A stretch of DNA of 9,143 bases from an uncultured Spirochaetaceae bacterium. Its GTDB lineage: Bacteria > Spirochaetota > Spirochaetia > Treponematales > Treponemataceae. This document shows positions 6,375 through 9,143 of the stretch, in pieces. A program made the position numbers and the translations under genes. The notes beneath the pieces were generated by a model that was not told where the DNA came from, made no database searches, and was given only the letters and a program-made list of their open reading frames with translations. The first letter of the stretch is position 1, and the number at the start of each line of letters is the position of its first letter. The stretch covers positions 1 through 9,143 of the forward strand of contig CALNCH010000014.1 of NCBI GenBank assembly GCA_937875245.1. The letters are read 5' to 3'.

Positions 6375-7934
6375 TTACATTTTTGCTTTTCGTAATCGAG
6401 TTTGTTCAATATCTGTACTGAATAACTCTCGAAGGTCATTTAATCCCAGTGCCATAAGTGCCATTCGGTCAATACCAATACCCCAAGCGATTACTGGAAC
6501 ATCAATTCCCATTGCTTTAGTAACCTCTGGTCGGAAAATACCAGAACCACCAAGTTCAAACCAACCTAATACAGGGTGTTTGATATGTACTTCGATGGAA
6601 GGTTCTGTGAAGGGGAAGTAACCTGGCACATATTTAACTTCTGTTGCACCAGCAACTTCTACCGCAAACATTTCCAACATTCCTAAAAGTGTTTTTAGAG
6701 TAACGTCGTCTCCTAAAACAATTCCTTCAGTCTGATAAAAGTCTGATAAGTGAGTTGCATCAACTTTATCGTAGCGGAAACAACGAGCAATACCAAAGTA
6801 TTTACCTGGAATTTTAGGATTATTTGCTAATTGGTGGGCAGATAAAGCAGTACCCTGACTGCGCAAAATTAATCGGCGGGTAAACTCATGGTCGAAATCG
6901 TAGTTCCATCCACGGCTTCCTGTATTTCCACCGTTTCTATGGGTATTTCCCACATTTGTTAAAAAGGGTTCTTCAATGCTTTTTGCATGAGATGGATTTT
7001 TAACAGAGTATACATCGTGAATATCACGAGCCGCATGGAATTGAGGCATGAATAAAGCGTCACAGTTCCAGAATTCTGTTTCAACAAGAGGGCCATCGTA
7101 TTCTTCAAAACCTAAAGAGCAAAGCTTATCTTTTACACTTTCCAAGAAAGAAACATAGGCATTTGTACGTCCTGGAATAATTCGTGCAGGAGGTATTCCA
7201 ATATTATAACCACGGAAAGATGCATTTTTCCATTCACCGGTAGTTAACATTTTTGGGGTAATAGTACCAATTTCTTCACCAGTGATGCCAGCTTGTTCTA
7301 GCCCTTTTTCAACTTCAGTTGCAACATCGGTTAATGAATAAACAACGGTTTCTCGTTCCATCATACGGAAAGGAGCATCAGAGGCTCCCCTCTTCTTTGC
7401 CAAGCCACTCATTACCGCAACTTCATCAGAGCTTAAGGTTCCTTGATCTAATAATCCGTTTTCTGAATTCATAGCTTTTTTTAATAAAGCGATAGTGAGG
7501 GTAATTCGTTGGGGAACAGTAGCACCTGTATAAATAGCTTTTTTCTCGCTATCCATTGCAAGTACCCCTTCTTTTGATAAAACACCAAATGCACTTCCTA
7601 CATCTTTGTTTTCAATGTTTAAACTGCTAGCAATTTGAGGAAGAGGGTGACCACCTTTTTCTTTTAAGAAAGAAATAATTCTTTCTTCTGGAATTCCCTC
7701 TGCAGCATATGATTTACCTAACTCAGTTATTTCAAAATAAGTGTGAGGTTCTCTGCGAACAACAGTTACTAACTCTTTTCCAGAAAGCCAAGAGAAAGCT
7801 TGATTGGCATGACCTTCCTTATAAGAAAGTTCTTTTTGTAATTTATCAGAAGTTAGTTCTTCTTTAGGTTTATAAGTTCTAATAACTCTGATTTCAAGTG
7901 GATGAAGGTTTTTGATTAGATTTTGCAGGTCCAT
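6375..7934 (-). CDS. pheS: Phenylalanyl-tRNA synthetase alpha chain, archaeal/eukaryotic type
   Basis: This is the catalytic chain of the cytoplasmic alpha2-beta2 enzyme that charges tRNA-Phe. The 519 residues are far more than the roughly 330-350 of ordinary bacterial PheS and match the archaeal/eukaryotic type, which is known in spirochaetes. Residues 1 to about 137 are winged-helix-like modules of the kind that begin eukaryotic alpha chains, in place of the bacterial coiled coil. The class II core starts near 250: a motif 1 region around VETEFWNCDALFMPQFHAAR (284-303), motif 2 from FGIARCFRYDKVDATH to FYQTEG (380-404), the phenylalanine-pocket region ELGGSGIFRPEV (460-471), and motif 3 GIGIDRMALMALG (485-497). 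The ATG has GGAG about nine bases upstream. It is last in a minus-strand series after two exported-protein genes. pheT does not follow, since convergent glpK lies downstream, so the beta chain must be encoded elsewhere. Confidence 0.95.
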   Translation of the reverse strand: MDLQNLIKNLHPLEIRVIRTYKPKEELTSDKLQKELSYKEGHANQAFSWLSGKELVTVVRREPHTYFEITELGKSYAAEGIPEERIISFLKEKGGHPLPQIASSLNIENKDVGSAFGVLSKEGVLAMDSEKKAIYTGATVPQRITLTIALLKKAMNSENGLLDQGTLSSDEVAVMSGLAKKRGASDAPFRMMERETVVYSLTDVATEVEKGLEQAGITGEEIGTITPKMLTTGEWKNASFRGYNIGIPPARIIPGRTNAYVSFLESVKDKLCSLGFEEYDGPLVETEFWNCDALFMPQFHAARDIHDVYSVKNPSHAKSIEEPFLTNVGNTHRNGGNTGSRGWNYDFDHEFTRRLILRSQGTALSAHQLANNPKIPGKYFGIARCFRYDKVDATHLSDFYQTEGIVLGDDVTLKTLLGMLEMFAVEVAGATEVKYVPGYFPFTEPSIEVHIKHPVLGWFELGGSGIFRPEVTKAMGIDVPVIAWGIGIDRMALMALGLNDLRELFSTDIEQTRLRKAKM

Positions 7935-7957
7935 TTATATATTCTCCAGTTTTGTTA

Positions 7958-8302
7958 CTAGTTAAGAAATTTTATATGAGACATATATCTAGCAACTTTT
8001 TTCTCGTAATCATATTTCGTAATATCTGCACCCATATAGGTATAGAAAAAATAACCTCTTTCTTTTGTAAAACTCTGAGCTTTTTCACGAATAATTTTCA
8101 TTGCTTCACCTTGTTCAAAAAGTGAAGATGGAATGGTGTATACAAACCAAGCTTCGTCTAAAGAAGGGGTATACTCAATTTGTAAGGTATAGAGAGTACC
8201 TTTCTCTTGAATTATTTCGATTTTGTTTAAATCAGCAGAATCTTGGGCAAAACTTACTACTGAAAAAAAGAGTAAGCTTATTAATAAAATAGATTTTCTC
8301 AT
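7958..8302 (-). CDS. Small exported protein of unknown function
   Basis: I do not recognise this 114-residue protein. It opens with a clear signal peptide: positive MRKS, a hydrophobic core (about 5-18) and a likely signal peptidase I cut after SFA (17-19). The mature part of about 95 residues is rich in tyrosine and lysine, contains no cysteine and no further membrane segment, and ends HIKFLN. The alternating pattern (TLYTLQIEYTP, EAWFVYTIP) suggests a small beta-rich periplasmic domain. AAGGAG lies about nine bases before the ATG, supporting this start. It sits 27 bases after the other exported-protein gene and 23 bases before pheS, so one transcript is likely. Confidence 0.75.
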   Translation of the reverse strand: MRKSILLISLLFFSVVSFAQDSADLNKIEIIQEKGTLYTLQIEYTPSLDEAWFVYTIPSSLFEQGEAMKIIREKAQSFTKERGYFFYTYMGADITKYDYEKKVARYMSHIKFLN

Positions 8303-8329
8303 AGGAAAATACTCCTTAGTCTTTACACA

Positions 8330-9019
8330 TTAAAATTGTGTGTATTGAACTATTTTACCCACATGCAGAAAAAAATCAAGGTCAGCAACATAGAAGCCAC
8401 TGTCAATGTAGTACCGGGGAGTGTGTATAAGATAAACGGATCCAGAAATTTCTTTAGGTTTGTTTTTTTCAATTCCTTGGGCATAAGTGCGAACTGCCTC
8501 TTTAATTGCTTCCCCAAAAGCCTTTTTTATACCATTAACGCTTTCTTTAACGGGTGCTTTTCCTTTTCCACTTATTTTTGGGAAATTGATACTATTCCAA
8601 TGATAATACCTTTTCATCATTTCTGGTGTTCGATCCAATTCCACCCAAGCACAAAGATTTGCGCCTTCGTCAGTGAAAAAAGGATCGGTATAACGTATTT
8701 CGGTTTGAGAGGAATCGATTTGACTAACAGAAGTAAACTCGAAATATTCTGGTACACCTCTTAATTTATCAGAAGGAGTGTAACTAAAATTCCAACCATA
8801 AATCATACCACTTAAAATAAAAGGGGAAATTTCTTTTATGTTAACAACTGCATTGGTTAAAAAGGCATCGCCGGGAGAAAGGGTTTTCTCTACTCCAGGA
8901 AGAGGATCTAAGGCATACCACACAGGTATCCGTATATTATTTGAAACGACTTTAGTTTGGCTTGAAAGAGGGAGAAAAATAAAAAGTAGGAAAAGTATTA
9001 TTTGTATGCGTTTTTCCAT
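8330..9019 (-). CDS. Exported protein of unknown function
   Basis: I do not recognise this protein of 229 residues. The start is placed at the ATG at 9019, because a typical signal peptide begins there (MEKR, a hydrophobic core of about residues 5-19, and a cut near LSSQ). A longer version from TTG at 9064 would put 15 residues of rhomboid-overlapping sequence ahead of the signal. GGAAG lies only two bases before the ATG, a tight and weak site. The mature protein has a run of aromatic and polar motifs (SGMIYGWNFSYTPSDK, a tryptophan-containing CAWVELDRTPEM, and YYIDSGFYVADLDFF near the end) and no membrane anchor, so it is probably periplasmic. Its start overlaps the end of the rhomboid gene by 22 bases, and a neighbouring small exported protein follows, so the three are likely expressed together. 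Confidence 0.75.
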   Translation of the reverse strand: MEKRIQIILFLLFIFLPLSSQTKVVSNNIRIPVWYALDPLPGVEKTLSPGDAFLTNAVVNIKEISPFILSGMIYGWNFSYTPSDKLRGVPEYFEFTSVSQIDSSQTEIRYTDPFFTDEGANLCAWVELDRTPEMMKRYYHWNSINFPKISGKGKAPVKESVNGIKKAFGEAIKEAVRTYAQGIEKNKPKEISGSVYLIHTPRYYIDSGFYVADLDFFLHVGKIVQYTQF

Positions 9020-9143
9020 GTCTTCCAAGGGTTTATACCCATACGAATTAAAAAATATAACCAAGTAGCCAAAAATCCTGCCAAATGAGTAAGATGGGCT
9101 ACTCCTGATCGAACATTCAACAATTGGCTGGCAATTTCGATGC
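8998..9143 (-). CDS. Rhomboid-family intramembrane serine protease, C-terminal part
   Basis: The last 47 residues of a membrane protein enter from the right edge in a frame different from that of the next gene, ending at the TAA at 9000-8998. They read GVAHLTHLAGFLATWLYF, which is the last membrane helix of bacterial rhomboids. It contains the H-x2-H-L-x-G-F pattern whose second histidine (codon 9087-9085) is the expected catalytic partner of the serine, which lies outside the window. A short basic tail, RMGINPWKTWKNAYK, follows. Rhomboids cleave membrane-spanning substrates within the bilayer. The gene overlaps the exported-protein start at 9019 by 22 bases, so translation is probably coupled. 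The serine motif must be seen before calling it active. Confidence 0.8.
   Translation of the reverse strand, partial: IEIASQLLNVRSGVAHLTHLAGFLATWLYFLIRMGINPWKTWKNAYK

Noticed and set aside
8324..8344. TACACA/TGTGTA inverted repeat at the end of the exported-protein gene
   Set aside because: Six A/T-rich pairs with a nine-base loop and no T-run are within chance for this base composition.
8336..8764. A 142-codon open frame on the plus strand, and another at 8838-9068
   Set aside because: Both lie opposite a signal-peptide-bearing gene with good neighbours, have no family resemblance and no convincing ribosome binding site. They are read as antisense shadows.

Overview
The window looks like a piece of a low-GC (by eye about 37 %) spirochaete chromosome, most likely a Treponema relative. 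The main reasons are a phenylalanyl-tRNA synthetase alpha chain of the long archaeal/eukaryotic type, which is known in spirochaetes, and a secreted DUF4015-type protein followed by a PAP2 phosphatase. The assignment rests on protein character only. No rRNA, tRNA or CRISPR was seen.

Layout. (1) Minus strand, 1-2655: a gene for a large exported protein with a DUF4015 (putative glycosyl hydrolase) domain. It is broken by a frameshift near position 745 and is followed 31 bases later by a PAP2-family membrane phosphatase that runs off the left edge. (2) A 75-base divergent intergenic region at 2656-2730. (3) Plus strand, 2731-6266: a tight operon of a 6-phosphofructokinase, an FMN-dependent alpha-hydroxy-acid oxidising protein with a cysteine-rich head, and glycerol kinase. 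The first two genes overlap. The third has its ribosome binding site buried in a hairpin formed with the end of the second. (4) A convergent gap at 6267-6374 holding a 56-base near-palindrome with TG...CA ends that resembles IS150-type insertion sequence ends. (5) Minus strand, 6375-9143: the 3' end of a rhomboid-type intramembrane protease, then two small exported proteins of unknown function, then pheS, all closely packed in one direction.

The plus-strand operon joins glycolysis to entry of glycerol into metabolism. The middle enzyme probably oxidises a 2-hydroxy acid such as lactate, but its substrate cannot be read from the sequence. The two points most worth following up are the frameshift, which looks like loss of one copy of a 12-base direct repeat (14 bases removed) inside a conserved motif, and the glpK hairpin, which looks built for translational coupling. 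I did not find a clearly new multi-gene system such as a defence island or a new RNA element.
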